Of a stretch of 8,955 bases of DNA, positions 1 to 6,744 are shown in pieces; position 1 is the stretch's first letter, and each line of letters opens with the position of its first letter. The position numbers were made by a program, and so were the translations under genes. Source of the DNA: a gamma proteobacterium symbiont of Lucinoma myriamae (GTDB lineage: Bacteria > Pseudomonadota > Gammaproteobacteria > GRL18); the NCBI GenBank assembly GCA_025655635.1, contig JAHXIM010000216.1, forward strand, positions 1 through 8,955. Reading direction: 5' to 3'. The notes beneath the pieces are model-generated. The model was not told the origin of the DNA, did no database searches, and was given only the letters and a program-made list of their open reading frames with translations.

Positions 1-189
1 ATAACATTTCTGGTCGATCTGGTCACTCAAAAATAGGGATAATTCCTTACATTTCAAATAGATAATATGTTTTTCAGGGCTGACTAAATAACCGGTATAC
101 AGCAACTGTAATCAGTGGATTTCTTACATAGATTTAGAGTGTAAAAAATCCTGACACTATTATTTCTTAACCTGTTGAAGCCTGCATTC

Positions 190-696
190 TTAGGCAGTTT
201 TAGAAAGCACTTCCCGCTCACAATAAATGGTATATTCAAAATTCATATTTTCAGGGAATGCCTGGACAATGCTTCAGATTTGGAGCAAGTGATCACTCAA
301 TTCTGGTAAGACTGATAATGTGCGTTCTTCATTAAAAAAGGCAAAGGATGCGTCCAGAATAAGGAATTGCTGACTATGTACTTTTCGACTGACCATTTCT
401 TGTGAAAGAGCCTGATGCAGACCCACAGCCAGCATACTTTGACGTTGTGTACCGCTGGAAATATCATTCAAATTCATGACGTCACCTTTTTCATTGGAGA
501 ATACACGCACAATTAATCTGTAGATATTCATAACGATTTTCAGTAACAATGGCAGGGTTTTACCCACATGATCCCGAATAATATGATTAAAGCGTTTTGA
601 CAGATGGCGTGTTGCGCCACCCAGCAGTTCACTGACAGTCCTCTGATTTGATTTCTCAATTTCAAATCTGAACAGAACGGGCAAACTATGATTCAA
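190..696 (-). pseudogene. Decayed C-terminal remnant of an SMC/AAA-type ATPase gene
   Basis: The longest open piece (696 down to 274) encodes an ABC-signature-like stretch, DISSGTQRQ, followed about 30 residues later by a Walker-B-like stretch, FLILDASFAFFNEER. This order is that of the C-terminal half of an SMC/RecF-like ATPase. Several lesions are visible. The open piece begins with TTG directly after a TGA, with no ribosome binding site and no N-terminal Walker A domain. A TGA at 274-276 interrupts LLQI-stop-SIVQAFPENMNFEY, and the same frame then stays open to a TAA at 190-192. At 512-544 another frame reads TENRYEYLQIN, which fits between TLPLL and VRVFSNEK better than the sequence in the main frame, suggesting two compensating indels. 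The position after the Walker B aspartate, normally a catalytic Glu, is Ala. The family resemblance is from memory, so the exact parent family is uncertain. The reading as a broken gene is firmer. Confidence 0.6.
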
Positions 697-1040
697 TCAT
701 ATTTTCGATAACTCATTTACAGATATTAGCACACTATGCATCATGCCTATTACTCACTGGCACTACAACCTCAAGTATAATGACTGAATTATGTTTAGCT
801 CTTGGGGGCATCGACTGCCATTAGAATATCACAGTCGCTATAAGATACGGGTAAATAATTTCCATGTTATAAATGCAGTGGGGTAATTTAGCTCCAGCTC
901 TATTAACATGACCGTTGGCCGAGGCTTATTGAACAGTGATTGCACAGCATGAAATTTGAAAAAAGAGAGTTGTATTAGCCATTCTATCAGTCAATAAAAA
1001 ATGAGACTACCAAACAAACCATCTAACTTATTGATTTTAT
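697..1040. other. Intergenic stretch with no supported gene
   Basis: These 344 bases between the ATPase relic and the tRNA hold only short, stop-rich frames on both strands. I see no ribosome binding site followed by a coding stretch, no clear hairpin with a T-run, and no repeat of the tRNA 3' end. An A6 run at 996-1001 reads as a T-run on the minus strand downstream of the tRNA and may help end its transcript, but no convincing stem precedes it. The stretch may be further decayed remains of the same element as the neighbouring pseudogene; that is inference. Confidence 0.5.
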
Positions 1041-1117
1041 TGGTAGGCGCGAGTGGATTCGAACCACCGACCCCCACCATGTCAAGGTGGTGCTCTAACC
1101 AACTGAGCTACGTGCCT
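1041..1117 (-). tRNA. tRNA-Val, anticodon GAC
   Basis: The 77-nt gene, including an encoded CCA end at 1041-1043, folds into a standard cloverleaf. It has the D-arm GCTC-AGTTGGTTA-GAGC, the anticodon arm CCACC-TTGACAT-GGTGG with anticodon GAC, a 5-nt variable region, and the T-arm GGTGG-TTCGAAT-CCACT. GAC reads the valine codons GUC and GUU. The arms resemble the well-known gammaproteobacterial tRNA-Val(GAC). The acceptor stem is AGGCACG against CGCGCCT, which leaves one mismatch, A5 opposite C68, and an A1-U72 first pair. It is transcribed away from uvrB, from its own promoter at 1202-1230. Confidence 0.95.
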
Positions 1118-1201
1118 ATAGGGTCATACATCTTTTAAAAAATACAGGTTTTCAAAAGTATAAGCTTCCTGAGTGTACGAGATGTACTGGAAACGTTGCG
1201 T

Positions 1202-1230
1202 ATAATACCTAGACTGTGATGTTTTGGCAA
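1202..1230 (-). promoter_or_regulatory. Sigma70-type promoter for the tRNA-Val gene
   Basis: Read on the minus strand, TTGCCA (1230-1225) is followed by 17 bp and TATTAT (1207-1202). Each hexamer matches the consensus at five of six positions with ideal spacing. A GC-containing discriminator (ACGCAACG) follows, as is common for stable-RNA promoters. Predicted transcription starts near 1195 and gives a leader of about 78 nt before the tRNA 5' end. It lies between the uvrB stop codon and the tRNA, so the tRNA need not depend on readthrough from uvrB. Confidence 0.7.
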
Positions 1231-1286
1231 GTCTTTTTTTAATTAACGCAGGATTAAATAGAGTAAAAAAATAACAACAACTCTAC

Positions 1287-3293
1287 TTAAATGCTTATAA
1301 ATTTATCTTGCAAAACTTTAATTTGGTCGCGCAGCCGGGCAGCTTCTTCAAATTCCATATTTTGCGCATGAGCATACATTTTATCTTCCTCTTCTTTGAT
1401 GTGTTTTTCCAATTCTTTACGGGACATCACATCATAACGACCGGCGGCTTCGGCCACTTTTCTATTTTTGGCAACAGCCAGCCCTGCACCGGGAATGGTG
1501 GCTTCGAGTATATCTTTAACGGATTTTTTAATACCTTTGGGAACAATGCCGTGAGCCGTATTATAGGCTATTTGTTTTTTCCGTCTTCTGGACGTTTCAT
1601 CCATTGCGCGCTGCATTGAGCCGGTAATTCTGTCGGCATAAAGAATTACTTCGCCATTAACATGACGGGCGGCACGTCCCATGGTCTGAATTAAGGAACG
1701 CTCTGAGCGCAGGAAACCTTCTTTGTCAGCATCTAAGATAGCAACCAGTGATACTTCAGGAATATCCAGACCTTCTCTAAGCAGGTTAATCCCCACCAGA
1801 ACATCAAATTCACCCAGACGTAAATCACGGATAATTTCTACCCGTTCAACGGTATCAATATCTGAATGCAGGTAACGCACCCGAATACCATGTTCCAGGT
1901 AATAATCGGTTAAATCTTCTGCCATTCTCTTGGTCAGGGTCGTCACTAACACCCGTTCCTTTTTTTCTACTCTTTTATGAATTTCAGAGATTAAATCATC
2001 TACCTGAGTAGTCGCCGATCTGACTTCAACGGGCGGATCAATCAGGCCGGTTGGTCTGACTATCTGCTCAGCAACCACCTGTGACTTTTCAGCTTCATAG
2101 TTACCCGGAGTGGCTGAAACAAAGATAGTCTGTGGTGCTATGCGCTCAAACTCTGCAAATGTTAATGGCCGGTTATCCAGTGCTGAGGGTAAGCGAAAAC
2201 CGTATTCCACCAGATTTTGTTTTCTTGAACGATCACCTTTGTACATAGCCCCCACCTGAGAAACAGTGACGTGGCTTTCATCAATAAACAGCAGGGCATC
2301 ATCGGGTAAATAATCCAGAAACGTCGGCGGTGGAGACCCTGCATCACGACCAGAGAGATAACGTGAATAGTTTTCAATTCCTGAGCAATAGCCCAGTTCT
2401 AATATCATCTCTATATCAAGTTGTGTGCGTTGTTCAAGACGCTGAGCTTCTACCAGTTTGTTTAGTGAATAAAGCTGTGCCAGACGTTCTTTTAACTCCA
2501 CTTTGATTTTTTCTGCTGTGGCCAGTAACGTTTCTCTGGGTGTCACATAGTGTGTTTTGGGATAAACGGTAAGACGCGGGACACGACGTAAGACCTCTCC
2601 TGTGAGCGGATCAAAATAACTCAATGCCTCTACTTCATCATCAAATAGTTCAATACGAACAGCTTCACTATCAGAATCAGCCGGATAAATATCAATTACA
2701 TCACCACGCACACGATATGTGGCACGATGTAACTCCACATCATTACGCTTGTACTGCAGCTCTGCCAGACGCCTTAAAATGGTTCGCTGATCAACTCGAT
2801 CACCTTTAACCACATGAAAGAGCATTTTTAAATACGATTGAGGATCACCCAAACCATAAATACAAGAGACAGAGGCAACAATGATAGTATCTTTTCTTTC
2901 TAAAAGGGCTTTCGTGGCAGACAAACGCATTTGTTCAATGTGTTCATTAATTGAAGAATCTTTTTCAATAAAGGTATCGGATGCCGCCACATAGGCTTCG
3001 GGTTGATAATAGTCATAGTAGGATACGAAATATTCTACAGAATTATAGGGAAAAAATTCTTTCATTTCGCCATAGAGTTGTGCGGCTAAGGTTTTATTAT
3101 GCGCCAGAATCAGGGTAGGTCTTTGCAGATTCTGCATAATATTGGCCATGGTAAATGTTTTACCTGAGCCGGTAACACCTAATAAAGTCATTGCTGCTTC
3201 ACCATCCTGAACAGCTTCAGTCAGCATTTTTATTGCCTCGGGCTGATCACCATCAGGCATAAACGATGAAACCAGTTGAAACGGTTTTCCCAT
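1287..3293 (-). CDS. uvrB: UvrABC system protein B (excinuclease subunit)
   Basis: UvrB is the damage-verifying helicase-like subunit of nucleotide excision repair. It is loaded by UvrA, opens DNA around the lesion and recruits UvrC for incision. The 668-residue protein is full length and has the expected order of motifs: Walker A GVTGSGKT (39-46), the tyrosine-rich beta-hairpin SYYDYYQPEAY (91-101), Walker B region LLFIDESHVT (334-343), SATPG (393-397), helicase motif VI QTMGRAARH (536-544), and a C-terminal UVR domain for UvrC contact (about 627-662). The ATG start gives the standard MGKPFQLVSSF N-terminus. A purine-rich AAAGAG precedes it at slightly long spacing. A TATAAA at 3321-3316 could be its -10 element, but the -35 is weak, and I see no convincing LexA box upstream. 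It is divergent from the aminotransferase gene. Confidence 0.98.
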   Translation of the reverse strand: MGKPFQLVSSFMPDGDQPEAIKMLTEAVQDGEAAMTLLGVTGSGKTFTMANIMQNLQRPTLILAHNKTLAAQLYGEMKEFFPYNSVEYFVSYYDYYQPEAYVAASDTFIEKDSSINEHIEQMRLSATKALLERKDTIIVASVSCIYGLGDPQSYLKMLFHVVKGDRVDQRTILRRLAELQYKRNDVELHRATYRVRGDVIDIYPADSDSEAVRIELFDDEVEALSYFDPLTGEVLRRVPRLTVYPKTHYVTPRETLLATAEKIKVELKERLAQLYSLNKLVEAQRLEQRTQLDIEMILELGYCSGIENYSRYLSGRDAGSPPPTFLDYLPDDALLFIDESHVTVSQVGAMYKGDRSRKQNLVEYGFRLPSALDNRPLTFAEFERIAPQTIFVSATPGNYEAEKSQVVAEQIVRPTGLIDPPVEVRSATTQVDDLISEIHKRVEKKERVLVTTLTKRMAEDLTDYYLEHGIRVRYLHSDIDTVERVEIIRDLRLGEFDVLVGINLLREGLDIPEVSLVAILDADKEGFLRSERSLIQTMGRAARHVNGEVILYADRITGSMQRAMDETSRRRKKQIAYNTAHGIVPKGIKKSVKDILEATIPGAGLAVAKNRKVAEAAGRYDVMSRKELEKHIKEEEDKMYAHAQNMEFEEAARLRDQIKVLQDKFISI

Positions 3294-3420
3294 TGTATTT
3301 TATTTCTCTTTTTGTTTTATACTGTCGCTAAAGAGTCAGCAAATATATGCCTTTCCAATACACTATGTGCTAGAATTATGACAGTTTTTTGAACCTGAAC
3401 TCCTTTATTTTGCGCTATAG

Positions 3421-3496
3421 GCACTATTTTACGCTAGAGGCACTATTTTACGCTAGAGGCACTATTTTACGCTAGAGGCACTATTTTACGCTAGAG
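3421..3496. repeat. Four perfect tandem copies of a 19-bp repeat
   Basis: The unit GCACTATTTTACGCTAGAG occurs four times head to tail without a mismatch (3421-3439, 3440-3458, 3459-3477, 3478-3496). A degenerate copy precedes it at 3402-3420 (14 of 19 positions match), and a more diverged one may follow at 3497-3515 (about 11 of 19). The array sits between the divergent uvrB and aminotransferase genes and ends 9 bp before the TTG start of the aminotransferase. Each junction creates AGAGG, a Shine-Dalgarno-like core. Perfect identity between copies points to recent slippage expansion or active homogenisation. Confidence 0.95.
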
Positions 3497-3508
3497 GCAC
3501 TTCATTTG
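3493..3508 (+). promoter_or_regulatory. Ribosome binding site and TTG start choice for the aminotransferase
   Basis: AGAGG at 3493-3497, formed by the end of the last perfect 19-bp repeat, lies 8 nt before TTG at 3506-3508. The next in-frame start, ATG at 3527, gives an N-terminus (MTLSDRVQ) closer to the usual family length but has no Shine-Dalgarno sequence in front of it. Spacing favours the TTG start; family length favours the ATG. Confidence 0.5.
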
Positions 3509-4705
3509 GCTATACACAAATCTAACATGACATTGTCTGATCGAGTACAGGCAATTAAACCTTCTGCAACACTGGTCATTACTGCTAAAGCTAAGGCACT
3601 AAAAGCTGAAGGCAAGGCTATTATTGGTTTAGGTGCAGGCGAGCCTGACTTTGATACGCCCGAACATATTAAAAATGCAGCCATTAAAGCGATCAATAAC
3701 GGCTTTACTAAATATACTGCAGTGGGCGGTACACCAGAGTTAAAACAAGCGATTTGTGATAAGTTTAAGCGTGATAATTCTCTGACTTATACCCCGGATC
3801 AAGTGTTGGTATCCAGTGGCGGCAAGCAAAGCTTTTATAATTTATGTCAGGCTTTTTTAAATGATGGTGATGAAGTCATCATTCCAGCACCTTATTGGGT
3901 ATCTTATCCTGATATGGTGATATTAGCTGGCGGTCAGCCGGTTATTCTCAGCACTGGTATTGATGAAGGCTTTAAAATATCACCAGCACAACTTAAAGCA
4001 GCTATTACTGAAAAAACTCGTCTGGTGGTTCTAAATACCCCCTCAAATCCAACAGGTGTTACCTATACTCGTGCAGACTTAAAAGCAATTGGTGCAGTAC
4101 TCAAAGAGCATCCTGATATTCTTATTGCCAGCGATGATATGTATGAACATATTGTCTGGTCAGATGAACCTTTTTGCACTATTGCTGAGGTTTGTCCGGA
4201 ATTATATACTCAGACCTTAACAATGAATGGCGTCAGTAAAGCTTACTCTATGACTGGCTGGCGTATTGGCTATGCCGCAGGTCCAGCCGATCTTATCGCT
4301 GCCATGACTAAAATTCAGTCACAAAGCACATCAAACCCCTGTTCAATTTCTCAGGCCGCCACTTTAGAAGCATTGAATGGTGATCAAAGTTGTATTCAGA
4401 CCATGTTAAAAGCATTTAAAGAAAGACATGATTATGTTGTTGCAGCAGTGAATGCTATTCCAGCCATGCAGGCATTGCCATCTCAGGGAGCGTTTTATAC
4501 CTTTGTCGATATGCAGGCGATTATTAAGCAGACGGAGGGGATCAATGACGATGTTGAACTGGCCGATTATATTCTCAGCAAAGCTGAAGTTGCCTTAGTT
4601 CCCGGCTCTGCTTTTGGTGCACCTGGTTATATGCGTATATCATTTGCAACCAGTATGGAGAACTTACAAGAAGCAATGCAGCGTTTAGAGCGCCTATTTG
4701 CTTGA
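3506..4705 (+). CDS. Pyridoxal-phosphate-dependent aminotransferase, aspartate aminotransferase-like (class I/II)
   Basis: This is a fold-type I PLP enzyme that probably transfers the amino group between aspartate (or a related acid such as prephenate) and 2-oxoglutarate in the cytosol. With the TTG start it has 399 residues; from the ATG at 3527 it has 392. Visible motifs are GLGAGEPDFDTP (41-52), the substrate/cofactor segment APYWVSYP (128-135), NPTG (181-184), SDDMYEH with the PLP-ring Asp210 and Tyr213, the Schiff-base lysine in SKAYSMTGWR (Lys245), and the carboxylate-binding arginine in GYMRISF (Arg377). The YWVSYP and SKxYxMTGWR pattern is that of the bacterial Ib-type enzymes, often labelled aspC or aatA, rather than the E. 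coli AspC subgroup. Exact substrate range cannot be read from sequence. The start lies against the 19-bp repeat array. Confidence 0.93.
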   Translation: MAIHKSNMTLSDRVQAIKPSATLVITAKAKALKAEGKAIIGLGAGEPDFDTPEHIKNAAIKAINNGFTKYTAVGGTPELKQAICDKFKRDNSLTYTPDQVLVSSGGKQSFYNLCQAFLNDGDEVIIPAPYWVSYPDMVILAGGQPVILSTGIDEGFKISPAQLKAAITEKTRLVVLNTPSNPTGVTYTRADLKAIGAVLKEHPDILIASDDMYEHIVWSDEPFCTIAEVCPELYTQTLTMNGVSKAYSMTGWRIGYAAGPADLIAAMTKIQSQSTSNPCSISQAATLEALNGDQSCIQTMLKAFKERHDYVVAAVNAIPAMQALPSQGAFYTFVDMQAIIKQTEGINDDVELADYILSKAEVALVPGSAFGAPGYMRISFATSMENLQEAMQRLERLFA

Positions 4706-4750
4706 GAGCACCGGTTTTTGCTCTAAAGAAGGAAGAAAAAAATCCAGGCG

Positions 4751-4784
4751 AAAAAAAGGCGGTGAGATTTTAAACCTCACCGCC
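4751..4784 (-). terminator. Intrinsic terminator of the candidate small RNA
   Basis: On the minus strand a perfect 9-bp GC-rich stem, GGCGGTGAG (4784-4776) with CTCACCGCC (4766-4758), is followed at once by seven Ts (4757-4751). Inner G-U and A-U pairs can lengthen the stem to 12 bp. On the plus strand the hairpin is preceded by As and not followed by Ts, so it is directional and does not serve the upstream aminotransferase gene well. No minus-strand protein gene lies within reach behind it, which is what revealed the small RNA. Confidence 0.9.
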
Positions 4785-4893
4785 TCGCTACCTCCGTACC
4801 AAGCTGCTTTAAATTAAAGCCCTGCTTGCGATCAATCCATCGATCAATTTCTCCAAATTTAGATCCTTCTTACCTCATCCAAAATTAATCCTT
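4751..4893 (-). ncRNA. Candidate CsrB/RsmY/RsmZ-type small RNA that would sequester CsrA/RsmA
   Basis: RNAs of this family titrate the translational regulator CsrA (RsmA) through many GGA motifs, ideally A(N)GGA in hairpin loops. Between a promoter at 4900-4927 and a strong terminator at 4751-4784, this roughly 143-nt minus-strand transcript has six GGA motifs, at 4891-4889, 4880-4878, 4866-4864, 4854-4852, 4838-4836 and 4795-4793. Four are in A(N)GGA context. One is displayed exactly as expected: AATTT-GGAG-AAATT (4859-4846), with an outer GATC/GATC helix, presents GGAG as a tetraloop. A second GGA sits in the loop between GATC arms (4845-4830). A third hairpin combines CAAGC/GCTTG and GCTTT/AAAGC. 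No coding frame competes. The first base is inferred from the promoter, and homology to a named Rfam family has not been tested. Confidence 0.75.
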
Positions 4894-4899
4894 GTATGC

Positions 4900-4927
4900 A
4901 TCATAACAAATTTAAGACTATTAACAA
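4900..4927 (-). promoter_or_regulatory. Sigma70-type promoter for the candidate small RNA
   Basis: Read on the minus strand, TTGTTA (4927-4922) is followed by 16 bp and TATGAT (4905-4900). The -10 matches five of six consensus positions and the -35 four of six. Predicted transcription starts at about 4893, just before the first GGA motif (AAGGAT). The region upstream, up to the cnoX start at 5065, is AT-rich and would have to hold any activator site. Confidence 0.6.
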
Positions 4928-5064
4928 GTAGTGATACATGCATAAACCCTCAAAATGTGAACTGCATTGTCATTTTTTCATAACTTGAAAAAATACTTTT
5001 TTAACCTTATTTATAAGAACATATAAGTTTAAGTAAATTTTATTACAGTCAGGATAAATACCGT

Positions 5065-5931
5065 ATGAGTGATTTCCCTTTTGTCGTTGATATTCAGGAT
5101 TCAGCACATTTTGAACAACAAGTGCTTGAATTATCTAAACAGCAGCCGATTCTGGTCGATTTCTGGGCTGACTGGTGCCAGCCCTGTAAAGCATTAATCC
5201 CATTATTAACAAAACTATCTGAAGAATATAAAGGTGCTTTTATTTTAGCTAAAGTCAATGCGGATAAACAACAGGAACTAGTTGCAGCTGCCGGAGTGCG
5301 TAATTTGCCCACGGTTAAGTTATATAAAGACGGCATTGTTGTTGATGAATTTATGGGAGCTAAGACTGAAAGTGAATTACGTCAGTTTCTTGATGCTCAT
5401 ATTGAAAATGACACGGATAATAAAATAAAAGAGGCGCTTAGCTGTTCTGAGGCTGGTGATTATGAGCAAGCGACTGAAATTTTAAAAAACTTAAATCAGC
5501 AAGATCCTTCTAATAGCGGAGTTTATATCGCTATAGCTAAAGTTTATCTGCAATCCGGTGATTTTGAAAATTGCGCAGCCGTGTTAAAAGCTTTGCCGGC
5601 AAATATACAGATAAGTGATGATGTTAAAAAACTTCAGAATGAGCTTAATTTAGCCAGGAGCACCAGTGATGCGCCTGATGTCAGTGAGCTTCTTAGTCAA
5701 CTGGAAAGTGATCCTGATAATAATGAAGTTCGGCTTCAGCTGGCCAGCCAACATATGGTTTCACATCAATATGAGCAGGCATTAGAAGCACTTCTTTATA
5801 TTTTAAAACAGGATATGAACTTTCAGGATGGCGCAGCAAAAGCAGCCATGTTGAATATTTTTGAGATATTAGGACCTCAAGAGGCACTCACCAGAAGTTA
5901 TCGTACTAAGCTGGCCACCCTGCTTTATTAG
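5065..5931 (+). CDS. cnoX: CnoX/YbbN-type thioredoxin-TPR co-chaperone
   Basis: The 288-residue cytosolic protein joins an N-terminal thioredoxin fold (about 1-112) to a C-terminal tetratricopeptide-like helical region (about 118-288), the CnoX (YbbN) architecture. CnoX proteins are holdases that protect unfolding proteins during oxidative (bleach) stress and hand them to GroEL or DnaK. The active site reads WADWCQPCK with Cys38 and Cys41, and the cis-proline loop is NLPTV (Pro82). Having both cysteines suggests thioredoxin activity, as in Caulobacter CnoX; E. coli CnoX keeps only the second. The length is close to the 284 residues of E. coli CnoX. The ATG is preceded by AGGA (5051-5054) with 10-nt spacing. 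The gene diverges from the candidate small RNA and converges with dsbC, ending 27 bp from it. No clear promoter was identified. Confidence 0.92.
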   Translation: MSDFPFVVDIQDSAHFEQQVLELSKQQPILVDFWADWCQPCKALIPLLTKLSEEYKGAFILAKVNADKQQELVAAAGVRNLPTVKLYKDGIVVDEFMGAKTESELRQFLDAHIENDTDNKIKEALSCSEAGDYEQATEILKNLNQQDPSNSGVYIAIAKVYLQSGDFENCAAVLKALPANIQISDDVKKLQNELNLARSTSDAPDVSELLSQLESDPDNNEVRLQLASQHMVSHQYEQALEALLYILKQDMNFQDGAAKAAMLNIFEILGPQEALTRSYRTKLATLLY

Positions 5932-5958
5932 CAGGATGAACTTGCCCTATACTTCGGA

Positions 5959-6729
5959 TTATTTACTTTTCTGAATTGTCTCAGCAAGTCGCTTAGCCGG
6001 AACATACCCCGGCAAGCTGGTACCATCTTCCAGAAACATAGCCGGTGTACCTTGCACACCTAACGCCTGGCCTAACTGAAACTGCTGGGCAACTGGATTC
6101 TCGCAGGTCTTGTCTGGAATAGCCTGACCTTCCTTCGCGTCACCCATTGCTTTTGCCGGATCATCTGAACACCACACACTGACAGCTTTCTGATAAGATC
6201 GTGTACCAATTCCCGATCTTGGATAAGCCATATAACGTATGGTAATACCTTCAGCATTATAATCAGCCATTTCACGATGTAGTTTTACACAATACGGGCA
6301 GTCAATATCTGTAAAAACAGTGACTTTCGCTTTTTCATTTTTTGCCGGATAAACAATCATCTGACTTTCATCCATGGATTTGAGCAATTGACCACGTGCA
6401 TCACCACGTTTTTTTTCAGTGAGATTGACACGTTTTTCAACATCAATAATGTCACCACGGAACATAAGAGAAGCATCTTTGTTAAAGTATAAAATCGTTG
6501 AGCCATAGCTGACTTCATATAGACCGGGCAATGACGTCTCTTCAATACTGCCGGGCTTGGTTCCGGGCATTAGTTTGTCCAGAGCAGCATCCAGTTCAGG
6601 GGTTGATTTTGCCATTGCATGAGTACTTAAAAGAGCCGTACTCATGGTAATGACAACAGCTATTCCCATACTGATATTTATTAGTTTATTACTCTTTATT
6701 GCAGTGTTCTTTATTTTATTAAAAACCAT
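5959..6729 (-). CDS. dsbC: Thiol:disulfide interchange protein DsbC (periplasmic disulfide isomerase)
   Basis: DsbC rearranges wrong disulfides in periplasmic proteins as a V-shaped homodimer kept reduced by DsbD. The 256-residue precursor has a signal peptide with a long basic N-region (1-16), a hydrophobic core (about 17-34) and a likely cleavage after AMA (38-40). The dimerisation domain (about 41-105) and linker precede a thioredoxin-like catalytic domain with FTDIDCPYC (active-site Cys144 and Cys147), the cis-proline loop GTPAMF (Pro229), and a second cysteine pair, Cys187 and Cys209, matching the structural disulfide of E. coli DsbC. The active site is CPYC rather than the E. coli CGYC, a variant I recall from other proteobacterial DsbC proteins. 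GGA lies 9 nt before the ATG, at the end of yajQ. The 15-bp gap makes this the second gene of a yajQ-dsbC unit. Confidence 0.95.
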   Translation of the reverse strand: MVFNKIKNTAIKSNKLINISMGIAVVITMSTALLSTHAMAKSTPELDAALDKLMPGTKPGSIEETSLPGLYEVSYGSTILYFNKDASLMFRGDIIDVEKRVNLTEKKRGDARGQLLKSMDESQMIVYPAKNEKAKVTVFTDIDCPYCVKLHREMADYNAEGITIRYMAYPRSGIGTRSYQKAVSVWCSDDPAKAMGDAKEGQAIPDKTCENPVAQQFQLGQALGVQGTPAMFLEDGTSLPGYVPAKRLAETIQKSK

Positions 6730-6744
6730 TAAATTGTTTCCGTT

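Noticed and set aside
1..111. 37-codon open frame on the minus strand running off the left edge (contains LLYTGYLVSPEKHIIYLK)
   Set aside because: It has no start codon or ribosome binding site, begins directly after a TGA and is too short to tell from chance; it could be part of a gene outside the window.
795..866. Short minus-strand frame between stops encoding NYLPVSYSDCDILMAVDAPKS
   Set aside because: Only 23 residues, no ribosome binding site and no family I recognise; at most a further relic in a decayed region.
1..1117. tRNA-Val as the attachment site of an integrated element covering positions 1-1040
   Set aside because: The decayed sequence does begin at the tRNA 3' end, but I found no second copy of the tRNA 3' segment and no integrase in the window.
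1259..1285. TAGAGT/ACTCTA inverted repeat after uvrB as its terminator
   Set aside because: The T-run lies in the 15-nt loop rather than after the stem, so it does not have intrinsic terminator form.
3322..3345. CTG...CAG pair (CTGTCGCTAAAGAGTCAG) in front of uvrB as a LexA box
   Set aside because: The CTG and CAG are separated by 12 bases rather than the 10 of the gammaproteobacterial CTGT-N8-ACAG site, and the inner bases do not fit.
3421..3496. The 19-bp array as a CRISPR
   Set aside because: Units are directly adjacent with no spacers, and no cas gene is present.
4705..4724. AGAGCA-CCGGTTTT-TGCTCT hairpin as the terminator of the aminotransferase gene
   Set aside because: Only six pairs with an 8-nt loop, and the following bases are A-rich, not T-rich.
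5919..5935. CCTGC-TTTATTA-GCAGG hairpin between the convergent cnoX and dsbC genes as a bidirectional terminator
   Set aside because: The stem is five pairs, overlaps the cnoX stop codon and has no T-run on either strand.
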